Source: Maea johnstoni (lineage: Eukaryota > Annelida > Polychaeta > Spionida > Magelonidae). Taken from it: a DNA stretch of 64,000 nucleotides. The notes beneath the pieces were generated by a model, which did not search any database, was not told the origin of the DNA, and worked only from the letters and a program-made list of their open reading frames with translations. Shown piece by piece: positions 1-26,051 of the stretch. Location: positions 27,244,308 through 27,308,307 of the forward strand of contig OZ012686.1 in assembly GCA_963942565.1 (NCBI GenBank). Direction: 5' to 3'. Position numbers and translations under genes: made by a program. Numbering within the stretch: the stretch's first letter is position 1; each line of letters begins with the position of its first letter.

Positions 1-771
1 GTATATCAACATCATCATCTAGCGCGAAATGCGTGAAATTAAAAGGAGGGCGATAATAATGGGTTTTACAGTATACATTGTCACTCTTTCTGCTATATTA
101 TGGCTTGGCCATAACTATCTGTCACGACTATCTAGTAGTAAGTGGGGGAGGAAACCACCATCTAACCTCCAGTCACTGGCCTGCCACGATTTAAACCCAG
201 GCAGTGATGAGGAATGGCAAGCAGTCAATCAATTCAGATACACACACCCCTTTACCCTTATGCTGCTGGTGGCTTAATTTGGCAATTGAAAATGATGCAA
301 AAAACCTGAAAATGATTAAAACCCAGGCTTATGGGTACTCATCTGAGAGCAGTCAGCGAGTGCATTCCATTGAATACCAACATGACAGGATTTTGATGTT
401 TTTTTAAAAGATTTTTGCATTCCTGTGTTTTGGACGAAAATAGCCCGAGCATTGGAAGGGTTAACCACTTCTAAATAGAACCATTCCTTACTTTATTGCG
501 AGGTTATATTCTGACTCCCAAAATGCTTTGGGCTGTTAAAATACGCTTGGCAATGTATTGACTATATAAAGAATTTCTTTTAGACAATCAGTCATTCATG
601 ATATTAGAATTGGCCACGTAAAGAAAACCTCTCCTTCCTTTATGTCTGAGCCACCCCCTTAAAAAGGGGATTGGGAACTCCTTAAAAAAGGGAAAACACC
701 AGAGTCATTTTTTAGTTATAATCTGATCACCACTCTTTATGTAATGCATGTTTTTGTTTTTGTATTAACAG
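1..771. other. Upstream intron or 5' flank of the zinc-finger gene
   Basis: No exon is recognised here. An 82-codon open frame at 29-277 ends inside a MITE and has no domain I recognise. The stretch contains one TTAA-flanked MITE (251-464). The last bases before 772 form a T-rich tract ending in AG, which fits a splice acceptor. Confidence 0.5.
251..464 (+). mobile_element. piggyBac-like MITE (TTAA family A), copy 1
   Basis: About 213 bp. The right flank is TTAA and the left flank a degenerate TTTA. Termini read CCCTTATGCTGCTGG at the left and CAGCATTGGAAGGG (here GAGCATTGG) at the right, giving an imperfect terminal inverted repeat. The interior shares the AAATGATGCAAAA and CCAACATGACAGG blocks with the other copies in the window. 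There is no coding capacity. Confidence 0.8.
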
Positions 772-13011
<12,240 letters not shown>

Positions 13012-13035
<24 letters not shown>

Positions 13036-13640
13036 GAGCAGGAGTCGATCCAGGATTCCTTAAGTTAGGGGGTTAAGAAGTGGAAGAGTTCAGAAAATCG
13101 CATTATGAGAGCAGGGCCTCATCCAGAATTTCATTAGGAGGAGGTCGGGGGCACCATGAGAGCAAGGGCTGATCCAGGAGTTCATCAGGGGGGGTTAAGA
13201 GGGGGGAGAGTTCAGAAAATCGCACTGTGAGAGCAGGGCCTCATCCAGAATTTCATTAGTAGGAGGGTGGGGGTGCGGGGTTAAGGGGGGGGGAGAGTTA
13301 AGAAAATCGCACCATGAAAACAGGGGCTGGTTCAGGATTTTTTACGAGGAGGGGGGGGGGGTGGTAAGAGGGGGTAGAGGTAAGTAAATTGCACCATAAT
13401 AACAGGGGCCAATCCAGGATTTCATAAGTTGGTGGTTAAGAGGGGGAGAGTTCAGAAAATTGCACCATAGGAGCAGGGATTGATCGAGGATTTCATAAGT
13501 TGGGGGGGTTAAGAGGGGAGATAGTTAAGAAAATCGCACCACAAAAGCAAGGGCTGATCCAGGATTTCATAAGTTTGGGGGTTAAGAAAATCGCACCATA
13601 TGGGCAGGGGCTGATCCAGGTTTGATTCCACCACTTCCAA
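13012..13640. repeat. Minisatellite beginning in the last codons of the zinc-finger gene
   Basis: About seven to eight units of 75-90 bp, each with AGTTCAGAAAATCGCACCAT, GAGCAGGGGCTGATCCAGG and a G-rich AAGTTGGGGGGTTAAG part. The first unit overlaps the coding end and stop codon at 13035. GGGGCTGATCCAGG resembles a hAT-type end, and the inverse GGATCTGCCCCTG appears at about 13836-13848. The array may therefore be an amplified transposon end. Confidence 0.75.
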
Positions 13641-13804
13641 CCAAGTGATGGAAGGTTTATATACCTTTATTTCAAATCAGCAAATTCAGAACTCTGACGT
13701 TTAGTCAGTTGGATGGGCCAGCAATAAAAACTCAATTATAGTTTCGAATTCTACCGCTAATGCAAAAGGTGTCACTTAAAAAAGGAGGGGTACACACATT
13801 GGAC

Positions 13805-13823
13805 CCCCCCCCCCCCCCCCCCC
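13805..13823. repeat. Poly-C tract
   Basis: A run of cytosines just before the inverse terminal motif CTGGATCTGCCCCTG. Confidence 0.9.
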
Positions 13824-14100
13824 TCCTCCCACCTCTGGATCTGCCCCTGAAGAGGTTGTTTTTGTCTTCTTTCCTGTTGAGCAAAGAGGAAGGAGAAGAG
13901 TTAAGGCAGTTGCAACATGAAATATTATCATTCTTCAGTGTGTCGGTGCAAGCATTGTCTGAATAATAAATCCTGTATACCATGTTGATTTTGCGCTTAT
14001 AAAGTAATGGGCAATTTAGATATTGCATACTGGTGTTTAGTGACAAGCGTGTTGTACAATACTAGCATATGGATTGGTTGTCCAAATAATGGTGTACAGT

Positions 14101-14314
14101 TTAACCCTTTCGCTGTGTATGGCTAATTGGACCAATATAAAATGATGCAAAAAAACAAAACAAAATGACTGAAACCCTGGCAAATGGGCACTCATCTGAG
14201 AGTACCTGGCAAGAACTATTCAATGAATACAAACATGACAGGGTTTAATTGGTTTTCAAAATCTGTGTGTCCTTGTGCTTTGGTCAAGAGTAGCCTCAGC
14301 ATTGAAAGGGTTAA
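14101..14314 (+). mobile_element. piggyBac-like MITE (TTAA family A), copy 3
   Basis: TTAA on both sides, with family A interior. The left terminus has diverged (CCCTTTCGCTG). It lies downstream of the zinc-finger gene. Confidence 0.8.
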
Positions 14315-14317
14315 TGA

Positions 14318-14852
<535 letters not shown>

Positions 14853-15550
14853 GTTGTAATGTCAGGGACCTGTGTTCGCATCCATGGCCAGGAATATGGA
14901 TGGCAATTAAGTGTGCGTTTTGTGTATTAAACCTGGGCTGCCCACACTTTAAGTGCAAGAATTAAATGCTGGCACTGTACATGGTTTGTGATCCTCATGA
15001 AAAGCGTCGCCTGCATTGAAAATGACAGAGAAGCACATCAGAAATATTGCAAACCATTTATAGGAGAGTTCTAATAAGTATTTCTCCACATATTCTGAGC
15101 CAGCAGGGCGTCTTGGGTGTCATTTAGACACCCAAACCCTCAAAAAATCACCCTTAAGGACACGTAAAATATTTTGTGAGGAATTTATCAAAATGTCAAT
15201 ACTAGTATCAAGCATATAATTGATCTTTTTCACTTGAACACAATACCGATGGCATTGTATATGGATATTATGCTTTATTTCATTAAGTAAATACTTGTTT
15301 ATGGTGGTAAACTGAGAATATTGTGTATTGTGGTCTCCCTTGTAATATAGGACATACCAAAATTTAACAAAAGCCAGTTTCCAAATCCTGAAGACACTGT
15401 TTCTCCATTAAAATCTTTATTGATTTTTAAATTCCAACATTTCGATGTAACCTGTTCTGTCATGAAATGTAGCAAATAAATTTTAACATTTGATATCTAA
15501 ATTAAAGAAGTATACATGATTGGCATGGTAGTTTTAGTAAGTCTAAATAC

Positions 15551-15748
15551 TTCCAATACTAAGTCTACTTTCGTCCAAAGCACGAGGATGAAAAGTTTTT
15601 ATGGAAACCATCTAAACCCTGTCATGTTGGTTTTCATTAGATAGCTTTCGCTGAGGACTCTCATGTGAGTACCCATATGTCAGGGTTTCAGTCATTTTCA
15701 GCTTTTTTGCATCATTTTGTATAGGTCATTTGTGAGTTGCCATGAAAT
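15551..15748 (-). mobile_element. Diverged TTAA family A MITE (copy 1 of the duplication)
   Basis: Inverted family A blocks (CTTTCGTCCAAAGCACGAGG, CCTGTCATGTTGG, TTGCATCATTTTGTATAGG) with degenerate ends that have lost TTAA. Confidence 0.65.
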
Positions 15749-16463
15749 CCCTCGTGGCAACTGTGGTTAAAACAACATAAGTCCAATTGTGGTTATAGTT
15801 GGCCGATAGATCTGAGGCGTTGCCAGTGACTGTAACTGTTCAATGTAACTGCTGTGTTGAATCCTTGAAAGGGCATGTGAGAAAGTAGTAGTAGTAGTAT
15901 GTTTATTTAACAACTAGTTACAAAATCACGAAAGTTCTCAGTGACTTGGGGTTTTAGGCTGTAATTTTCGCCAACTACTTCGGTTTCCTCCACCACTTAT
16001 AACTGCTAGTCATTAGTTAGCCTATTATATGGTGACAGTTTTTGAAATTTGCAATTTACTCAATTATATGTTGCCTAACTGGCGTGTATATGATTTGAAA
16101 TAAAGTACTCTTGAATGTTTTGTTATAGATGTGTTTTTTATTGATATCCCTTAACAATGTTTTCATTTTTAGTTGTTCAAGACAAATTCTTTTAATTTAG
16201 GTCACGTCATGATTCAAGCTGTATGTTCCACATGGGGGACAATTTGTGAGTGTCCTGAGTATCCTGCATCTCTCCCCTGATCTCCTTCCCAGCGGGCACT
16301 GGACGTACAATGTACCTACAGTTTAGGTTCGCACTCATTGACGCACAATGTACGTACGGTTTATGTTCGCACCCTGTACCGAAGTGGAACATTTGGATTA
16401 CGTTCGGCTTAGGATCAGATAGATTTTCCCCTAAGTATCCAAAATCATCGGAAACACATATTA

Positions 16464-17192
16464 TATAGTGAAACCTTGGAGACATGAACACATTGGGACC
16501 AGGGAAACAGTGTTCAAAATAGGGGTGGTGGGGGGGGGGGGGGGGTACATCTCAAAGGTCTTTTCATAATGTATAAGATACAAATGGTTCCAGGACACTG
16601 TGTTCACATCTCAAAGGTATTTTCATGATGTAAAAGATACAAATGGTACTAGGACATTGTGTTCACATTATGAGGTGTTCACATCTGAGAGGTATGTTCA
16701 TAATATAAAAGATACAAATGGTACCAGGACATAATTGTGTTCACATTAGGAGGTGTTCACATCTCAGAGGACTTTTCATAATGTAAAAGATACAAATGGT
16801 ACCAGGACATTGTTTTCTCATTAGGAGGCGTTCACATCTCAAAGGTAATGTAAAAGATACAAATGGGACCAGGGCATTGTGATCACATCTCAGAGGTCTT
16901 TGTCATATCATGTAAAAGCAGAGAGGTATATTCATATATAGATTGTCCCTGGTAAAAGGTACAAATGGGACCGCAATATTGTGTTGACTTTAGGAGCTGT
17001 TCCCTTCTCAGAGGTCTTTTCATAATGTTATAGATACAAATGGGATCGGAAAATTGTGTTCACATTAGGAATTGTTCACATCTCAGAGGTCTTTTCATAA
17101 TGTTAAACATACAAATGGGACCGGGAAATTGTGTTCACATTAGGAAGTGTTCACATCTCCTAGCTGTTCACACTTAGAGGTTTCACTGTATA
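16464..17192. mobile_element. Tc1/mariner-like MITE with expanded internal minisatellite
   Basis: Ends are inverted around TATAGTGAAACCT on the left and AGGTTTCACTGTATA on the right. CAGTGAAACCT is a common Tc1/mariner-type terminus. The interior is about eight tandem units of 60-80 bp, each containing TTCACATCTCAGAGG and AAGATACAAATGGGACC. It resembles a MITE turned into a minisatellite. Confidence 0.65.
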
Positions 17193-17997
17193 CTGGTGAG
17201 GGAGTGCCCATCCCTATACCTTCCTTTAGAGCGCGCTCTTACCGTTAGATCTCAAACTCAGATGTTAACAATAGTGGATAGATAACACTGCATAATGCTA
17301 CAGTGGATTGTTACCCTCTATATTAAAAACACATTTTCAGGAGAAGTCACTGGTTCCTGCTGACTCTTCTCCAGTCATTTTAGTTATGCTTGAAATGAGA
17401 TGAAGAACCAGCTCTTAACATTTCCCAACAAAAGTATTACATTACAACAGTTATCAACGCTTTAATAGATAGATAAAAATAGTATACCACTAACTAACTT
17501 CAAATGTGTTTTTATATCGTGGCATACGCAAAGTAAATAATTTTCGAAAATGTGACCCAATCACGGTCGACGAATGACAAATGCGGGACTGTGCTCTATT
17601 AATAGCCATGAGCGGCGATAACACAAGATGCAAATACACCCACAGAGGTGTAAAAGGTACCTAATTCGGTATTGTGATATAATTATGAATATTTCTTTCA
17701 ATAGAAATATTCTAAACTATTTACAATTTCGATAAAGTTAAAGTTGAACAGTTTTATTTAATCAAATAACTTGCAAAAGTTAATTTGGTCAACTACTCTA
17801 AGCACATTACTGTACTCCAATCTACCTATATAACTAGCATCAAGCATCATTGGCTTTGTCAGGTTAAGCACAATCGATGGTTGTTGCGCTTTCCCGTTCT
17901 CCCGCCCGATTTGTCATCAGATCGGGAGCGCGAGGGGAATGCCAATTTAGGGTGAGGGTGTGTCGGAGGTTCGCCCCGATACCCTCCACTGACCTTG

Positions 17998-19035
17998 ACC
18001 GTGGCCTGCCGTGTGGACCACGGCATTGCCAATGACTGCTAGCTGTCTCTCGACCTTGTCCAAATTTGAGTCCCTGCTAGGGCATGAAAGATTGATGCCT
18101 TAGACTTGAAACCAAGTGGCGGATTGGTTTCCCTATCATCCACACCTACTAACATGCGCCCTAGCAGAATTTGACAGAAAAACTGACCACAAATGAAAAT
18201 TCCAAATTTAAGTTTTAGCGTGTTCCTGCGCTGCAGCGTAAGCAGGGTCTACCAACTGCAAGATCGCATTAGCATACGATACCTTCACTACCCTAACCCC
18301 GAGAATACTCGTAGCATTAAGAAATTACGAACAAATATGTTAATTTAACTGAATGACTAAAGTTTGTGGAGGATTACTAGGACGACTAGAAATGACATGA
18401 GCTTCAGCCGGTTTAACATCTCATTTATCAATTTCATATGTATTAGCCGAGCTTTTTGAACTTTTGGTACATAAGTTAGGTAGCCCTAACTGTGTGGTCG
18501 CAGGGATATCTGTACCGTGGCCTGCCGTGTGGACCACGGCGTTGCCAATGACTGCTAGCTGTCTCTCGACCCTGTCCGAATTTGAGTCCCTGCTGGGGCA
18601 TGAAAGATTGATGCCTTAGACTTGAAACCAAGCGGCGGATTGGTTTCCCTATCATTCACACCTACTTACATGCGCCCTAGCAGCAACTTGGCAGAAAAAC
18701 TGACCAAAAATGAAAATTCCAAATTTAAGTTTTAGCGTGTTCCTGCGTGGCAGTGTAAGCAGGGTCTTCCAACTGCAAGATCGCATTAGCATGCGATACC
18801 TTCACTACCCTAACCCCGAGAATACTCGTAGCATTAATTAAGAAATTACGAACAAATATGTAAATTTAACTGAATGACCAAAGTTTGTGGAGAATAACTA
18901 GGACGACTACAAATGACATGAGCTTCAGCCGGTTTAACATCTCATTTATCAATTTCATATCTGTTAACCGAGCTTTTTGAACTTCTGGTAGATAAGTTAG
19001 GTAGCCCTAAGTGTGTGGTCGCAGGGATATCTGTG
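17998..19035. repeat. Two tandem repeats of about 515 bp
   Basis: Both start at CCGTGGCCTGCCGTGTGGAC, near 17998 and 18518, and end around GTCGCAGGGATATCTG. They are repeated again in the second 6.2 kb copy, near 24213 and 24730. Confidence 0.8.
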
Positions 19036-19084
19036 TGCTCTAATATTTATTTCATTAAAAGAACAGCTAAACGAAAAAAGGACT

Positions 19085-19760
19085 TCTCTAGTTCCTCCAC
19101 CTGTTAAAACTGCTTAAATATGCCCTAGCCGAAATTTGGCAGAAAAACTGACAAAAAATGAAAATTCCAAATTCTGGTCTCAGCGTGTTCCTGAGCGGCA
19201 GCACAGGCAGGGTCTACCAACTGCAAGATCACAGTTCGTGTAGAATGCAATACCTTTACTACCCTACCCTCAAGAATACTCGTAGTTTCATTAAAAGAAT
19301 TGCCAAACGAAAAAAAAAAGGATTTCTCTAATTCCTCCACCTGTTACAACTGCCGAAATACGCCCTATCCACAATTTGACAGAAAAAACTGACAAAAAAT
19401 GAAAATTCCAAATTTTGGTCTCAACGTTTTCCTGAGCGGCAGCACAGGCAGGGTCTACCAACTGCAAGATCGTAGTTCGTGTAGAATGCGATACCTTCAC
19501 TACCTTACCCTCGAGAATACTCGTAGTTTCATTAAAAGAATTGCCAGACGAAAAAAAAGGATTTCTCTAATTCCTCCACCTGTTACAACTGCCGAAATAC
19601 GCCCTAGCCGTAATTTGGCAGAAAAAAACTGACAAAAAATGAAAATTCCAAATTCTGGTCTCAACGTGCACAGACAGGGTCTACCAACTGCAAGATCGTA
19701 GTTCGTGTAGAATGCGATACGTCACTACCATACCCTCGAGAATACTCGTAGCGTTATGAA
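19085..19760. repeat. Three tandem repeats of about 235 bp
   Basis: Each contains TGACAAAAAATGAAAATTCC and GGGTCTACCAACTGCAAGATC, near 19150, 19390 and 19630. They are diverged versions of part of the preceding 515-bp units, so the array has two levels. The matching region in the second copy is about 25300-25975. Confidence 0.8.
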
Positions 19761-19836
19761 ATTACGAACAAATATGTAAATTTTACTGAATGACCAGAGT
19801 TAGTGAAGAATAACAGGGCGGGTACTTTCCAGTTAA

Positions 19837-21064
19837 AGAGTAACTCCACCTTCAAAATTAAAAAAGATATGTTGTAGAGCTCAATCTTACCTTTCATAGG
19901 ATACCTTGATTACAATTGTACTCAGCAGATAAACTGAGATAATACTATTTAAAGGTAACTTTATGGGGGCTGCCATGTTTGCACAGAGGGAACCTAATCA
20001 GTGATGTTAATTAGATGCGTGTGATGTAATGCTGTGACTTCCTGTGGGAGTGAGGGAGCTTAGGGGCTAGCTCTAGTGGCCAGGGTCTGACACTAAGATT
20101 CCAGGCAAGGGGCCCAAAAATGACTTTTGACAAAAATTATTGCCCAATGATAGGATTTCTGGTTATCATACTACTAATTTGGGCCCCTAGTTTGAAAAAT
20201 CTTGAAGCCCACAGTAAAATCTAGGGGCATATGCCCCTTGGATAGTTGAACCCTAAGACTGTGGAGAGCTCAAAACCTGAGCACAAAGATGGTGAATTAT
20301 CAAGCTTTCAGTTTGGATGCAACAATGATTCTCCAAATAAGCGCATGTACCAGTGAAAACACGATCAATATACGGTCTGAACATGCAAAAATATGATCAG
20401 TATATGGTCTGTTATAGACCCAGATTTAAAGGCAAGGAACATTTAGAATAAGTGGGGGGGAGGGGGGGGAAGTTCTGAATGCCAGAAAATGATGTACACT
20501 GACTACTTCCCCTTCCAACTATTTTCAGAAAAAAGGGAGTGTATGAGTAATCAGAAGAATACACTAATAATTATTAGTTTTCTGTCATACAATAAAATTC
20601 AAAATGTGTTATATTTGCTGTACTTCTCAGTAAATTGTAGGCAATAGTTTAGAAGTAATATATAGCATTTATGAATAAGAACTAAAACATCATCACAATA
20701 TAATTGGAAGATGGTTTATTGACCATCTGGTTTCACAATTGTACTTCATATACTTGTGTCTTCCTAGCAGTAACTGGTCTGAATGCAATTTGAAATAATT
20801 GGGTCCAGAGGATGTGTATTGCAGTTAACCTCCTGTGTAAAGCATGGGATTAGAGCTGCCACAACTCCTTTGAGATTAATGTGTATTGCAGTCAATTCCT
20901 GAGCAGCTGACATACTGGCAATACACACACAGCTAACTAATTGTAAACTTCCTTTCATCACAAGATAACAGTGTCAGGACATTGTAAGGGTACTAAATGC
21001 CAGGCTATTTTGTAAATTGGTAGAATTTCTTGAGCCCTAAAGCTCATCCGTAACCCCTTTACTT
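19837..21064. mobile_element. TTAA-flanked element, right part missing
   Basis: The left end is flanked by TTAA at 19833-19836 and begins AGAGTAACTCCACCTTCA. It is truncated at the duplication junction. It holds a degenerate copy of the CAGGG 5-bp-duplication family at about 20081-20254. Confidence 0.7.
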
Positions 21065-21763
21065 GTTGTAATGTCAGGGACCTGTGTTCGCATCCATGGC
21101 CAGGAATATGGATGGCAATTAAGTGTGCGTTTTGTGTATTAAACCTGGGCTGCCCACACTTTAAGTGCAAGAATTAAATGCTGGCACTGTACATGGTTTG
21201 TGATCCTCATGAAAAGCGTCGCCTGCATTGCAAATGACAGAGAAGCACATCAGAAATATTGCAAACCATTTATAGGAGAGTTCTAATAAGTATTTCTCCA
21301 CATATTCTGAGCCAGCAGGGCGTCTTGGGTGTCATTTAGACACCCAAACCCTCAAAAAATCACCCTTAAGGACACGTAAAATATTTTGTGAGGAATTTAT
21401 CAAAATGTCAATACTAGTATCAAGCATATAATTGATCTTTTTTCACTTGAACACAATACCGATGGCATTGTATATGGATATTGTGCTTTATTTCATTAAG
21501 TAAATACTTGTTTATGGTGGTAAACTGAGAATATTGTGTATTGTGGTCTCCCTTGTAATATAGGACATACCAAAATTTAACAAAAGCCAGTTTCCAAATC
21601 CTGAAGACACTGTTTCTCCATTAAAATCTTTATTGATTTTTAAATTCCAACATTTCGATGTAACCTGTTCTGTCATGAAATGTAGCAAATAAATTTTAAC
21701 ATTTGATATCTAAATTAAAGAAGTATACATGATTGGCATGGTAGTTTAAGTAAGTCTAAATAC

Positions 21764-21961
21764 TTCCAATACTAAGTCTACTTTCGTCCAAAGCACGAGG
21801 ATGAAAAGTTTTTATGGAAACCATCTAAACCCTGTCATGTTGGTTTTCATTAGATAGCTTTCGCTGAGGACTCTCATGTGAGTACCCATATGTCAGGGTT
21901 TCAGTCATTTTCAGCTTTTTTGCATCATTTTGTATAGGTCATTTGTGAGTTGCCATGAAAT
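21764..21961 (-). mobile_element. Diverged TTAA family A MITE (copy 2 of the duplication)
   Basis: Duplicate of the element at 15551-15748, essentially identical to it. Confidence 0.65.
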
Positions 21962-22676
21962 CCCTCGTGGCAACTGTGGTTAAAACAACATAAGTCCAAT
22001 TGTGGTTATAGTTGGCCGATAGATCTGAGGCGTTGCCAGTGACTGTAACTGTTCAATGTAACTGCTGTGTTGAATCCTTGAAAGGGCATGTGAGAAAGTA
22101 GTAGTAGTAGTATGTTTATTTAACAACTAGTTACAAAATCACGAAAGTTCTCAGTGACTTGGGGTTTTAGGCTGTAATTTTCGCCAACTACTTCGGTTTC
22201 CTCCACCACTTATAACTGCTAGTCATTAGTTAGCCTATTATATGGTGACAGTTTTTGAAATTTGCAATTTACTCAATTATATGTTGCCTAACTGGCGTGT
22301 ATATGATTTGAAATAAAGTACTCTTGAATGTTTTGTTATAGATGTGTTTTTTATTGATATCCCTTAACAATGTTTTCATTTTTAGTTGTTCAAGACAAAT
22401 TCTTTTAATTTAGGTCACGTCATGATTCAAGCTGTATGTTCCACATGGGGGACAATTTGTGAGTGTCCTGAGTATCCTGCATCTCTCCCCTGATCTCCTT
22501 CCCAGCGGGCACTGGACGTACAATGTACCTACAGTTTAGGTTCGCACTCATTGACGCACAATGTACGTACGGTTTATGTTCGCACCCTGTACCGAAGTGG
22601 AACATTTGGATTACGTTCGGCTTAGGATCAGATAGATTTTCCCCTAAGTATCCAAAATCATCGGAAACACATATTA

Positions 22677-23406
22677 TATAGTGAAACCTTGGAGACATGA
22701 ACACCTTGGGACCAGGGAAACAGTGTTCAAAATAGGGGTGGTGGGGGGGGGGGGGGGGGGTACATCTCAAAGGTCTTTTCATAATGTATAAGATACAAAT
22801 GGTACCAGGACACTGTGTTCACATCTCAAAGGTATTTTCATGATGTAAAAGATACAAATGGTACTAGGACATTGTGTTCACATTATGAGGTGTTCACATC
22901 TGAGAGGTATGTTCATAATATAAAAGATACAAATGGTACCAGGACATAATTGTGTTCACATTAGGAGGTGTTCACATCTCAGAGGACTTTTCATAATGTA
23001 AAAGATACAAATGGTACCAGGACATTGTTTTCTCATTAGGAGGCGTTCACATCTCAAAGGTAATGTAAAAGATACAAATGGGACCAGGGCATTGTGATCA
23101 CATCTCAGAGGTCTTTGTCATATCATGTAAAAGCAGAGAGGTATATTCATATATAGATTGTCCCTGGTAAAAGGTACAAATGGGACCGCAATATTGTGTT
23201 GACTTTAGGAGCTGTTCCCTTCTCAGAGGTCTTTTCATAATGTTATAGATACAAATGGGATCGGAAAATTGTGTTCACATTAGGAATTGTTCACATCTCA
23301 GAGGTCTTTTCATAATGTTAAACATACAAATGGGACCGGGAAATTGTGTTCACATTAGGAAGTGTTCACATCTCCTAGCTGTTCACACTTAGAGGTTTCA
23401 CTGTAT
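22677..23406. mobile_element. Tc1/mariner-like MITE with minisatellite (second copy)
   Basis: Copy of the 16464-17192 element inside the second duplication unit. The internal unit number appears to be the same, as expected for a recent duplication. Confidence 0.65.
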
Positions 23407-26051
23407 ACTGGTGAGGGAGTGCCCATCCCTATACCTTCCTTTAGAGCGCGCTCTTACCGTTAGATCTCAAACTCAGATGTTAACAATAGTGGATAGATAA
23501 CACTGCATAATGCTACAGTGGATTGTTACCCTCTATATTAAAAACACATTTTCAGGAGAAGTCACTGGTTCCTGCTGACTCTTCTCCAGTCATTTTAGTT
23601 ATGCTTGAAATGAGATGAAGAACCAGCTCTTAACATTTCCCAACAAAAGTATTACATTACAACAGTTATCAACGCTTTAATAGATAGATAAAAATAGTAT
23701 ACCACTAACTAACTTCAAATGTGTTTTTATATCGTGGCATACGCAAAGTAAATAATTTTCGAAAATGTGACCCAATCACGGTCGACGAATGACAAATGCG
23801 GGACTGTGCTCTATTAATAGCCATGAGCGGCGATAACACAAGATGCAAATACACCCACAGAGGTGTAAAAGGTACCTAATTCGGTATTGTGATATAATTA
23901 TGAATATTTCTTTCAATAGAAATATTCTAAACTATTTACAATTTCGATAAAGTTAAAGTTGAACAGTTTTATTTAATCAAATAACTTGCAAAAGTTAATT
24001 TGGTCAACTACTCTAAGCACATTACTGTACTCCAATCTACCTTTATAACTAGCATCAAGCATCATTGGCTTTGTCAGGTTAAGCACAATCGATGGTTGTT
24101 GCGCTTTCCCGTTCTCCCGCCCGATTTGTCATCAGATCGGGAGCGCGAGGGGAATGCCAATTTAGGGTGAGGGTGTGTCGGAGGTTCGCCCCGATACCCT
24201 CCACTGACCTTGACCGTGGCCTGCCGTGTGGACCACGGCATTGCCAATGACTGCTAGCTGTCTCTCGACCTTGTCCAAATTTGAGTCCCTGCTAGGGCAT
24301 GAAAGATTGATGCCTTAGACTTGAAACCAAGTGGCGGATTGGTTTCCCTATCATCCACACCTACTAACATGCGCCCTAGCAGAATTTGACAGAAAAACTG
24401 ACCACAAATGAAAATTCCAAATTTAAGTTTTAGCGTGTTCCTGCGCTGCAGCGTAAGCAGGGTCTACCAACTGCAAGATCGCATTAGCATACGATACCTT
24501 CACTACCCTAACCCCGAGAATACTCGTAGCATTAAGAAATTACGAACAAATATGTTAATTTAACTGAATGACTAAAGTTTGTGGAGGATTACTAGGACGA
24601 CTAGAAATGACATGAGCTTCAGCCGGTTTAACATCTCATTTATCAATTTCATATGTATTAGCCGAGCTTTTTGAACTTTTGGTACATAAGTTAGGTAGCC
24701 CTAACTGTGTGGTCGCAGGGATATCTGTACCGTGGCCTGCCGTGTGGACCACGGCGTTGCCAATGACTGCTAGCTGTCTCTCGACCCTGTCCGAATTTGA
24801 GTCCCTGCTGGGGCATGAAAGATTGATGCCTTAGACTTGAAACCAAGCGGCGGATTGGTTTCCCTATCATTCACACCTACTTACATGCGCCCTAGCAGCA
24901 ACTTGGCAGAAAAACTGACCAAAAATGAAAATTCCAAATTTAAGTTTTAGCGTGTTCCTGCGTGGCAGTGTAAGCAGGGTCTTCCAACTGCAAGATCGCA
25001 TTAGCAAGCGATACCTTCACTACCCTAACCCCGAGAATACTCGTAGCATTAATTAAGAAATTACGAACAAATATGTAAATTTAACTGAATGACCAAAGTT
25101 TGTGGAGAATAACTAGGACGACTACAAATGACATGAGCTTCAGCCGGTTTAACATCTCATTTATCAATTTCATATCTGTTAACCGAGCTTTTTGAACTTC
25201 TGGTAGATAAGTTAGGTAGCCCTAAGTGTGTGGTCGCAGGGATATCTGTGTGCTCTAATATTTATTTCATTAAAAGAACAGCTAAACGAAAAAAGGACTT
25301 CTCTAGTTCCTCCACCTGTTAAAACTGCTTAAATATGCCCTAGCCGAAATTTGGCAGAAAAACTGACAAAAAATGAAAATTCCAAATTCTGGTCTCAGCG
25401 TGTTCCTGAGCGGCAGCACAGGCAGGGTCTACCAACTGCAAGATCACAGTTCGTGTAGAATGCAATACCTTTACTACCCTACCCTCAAGAATACTCGTAG
25501 TTTCATTAAAAGAATTGCCAAACGAAAAAAAAAAGGATTTCTCTAATTCCTCCACCTGTTACAACTGCCGAAATACGCCCTATCCACAATTTGACAGAAA
25601 AAACTGACAAAAAATGAAAATTCCAAATTTTGGTCTCAACGTTTTCCTGAGCGGCAGCACAGGCAGGGTCTACCAACTGCAAGATCGTAGTTCGTGTAGA
25701 ATGCGATACCTTCACTACCTTACCCTCGAGAATACTCGTAGTTTCATTAAAAGAATTGCCAGACGAAAAAAAAGGATTTCTCTAATTCCTCCACCTGTTA
25801 CAACTGCCGAAATACGCCCTAGCCGTAATTTGGCAGAAAAAAACTGACAAAAAATGAAAATTCCAAATTCTGGTCTCAACGTGCACAGACAGGGTCTACC
25901 AACTGCAAGATCGTAGTTCGTGTAGAATGCGATACGTCACTACCATACCCTCGAGAATACTCGTAGCGTTATGAAATTACGAACAAATATGTAAATTTTA
26001 CTGAATGACCAGAGTTAGTGAAGAATAACAGGGCGGGTACTTTCCAGTTAA

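Larger units (their letters stand above)
14853..21064 (+). repeat. 6.2 kb tandem duplication, copy 1
   Basis: It matches 21065-27278 head to tail with about a dozen substitutions and small length changes seen by eye, mostly in mononucleotide runs. No gene is recognised inside. It contains, in order, a diverged family A MITE, a Tc1-like element with an internal minisatellite, two 515-bp repeats, three repeats of about 235 bp, and the left part of a TTAA-flanked element that is cut by the copy junction. Confidence 0.9.

Noticed and set aside
29-277. 82-codon open frame upstream of the zinc-finger exon
   Set aside because: It runs into a MITE at 251 and has no recognised domain. Nothing joins it in phase to the exon at 772.
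16207-16491. Open frames repeated in both 6.2 kb copies (also 19125-19632, 20764-20961 and their partners)
   Set aside because: They lie within tandem repeats or MITE ends. Their identity in the two copies reflects the recent duplication, not constraint.
16540-17175. CRISPR-like regular repeats
   Set aside because: Units are adjacent, with no unique spacers of fixed length, and the genome is an animal's. This is a minisatellite.
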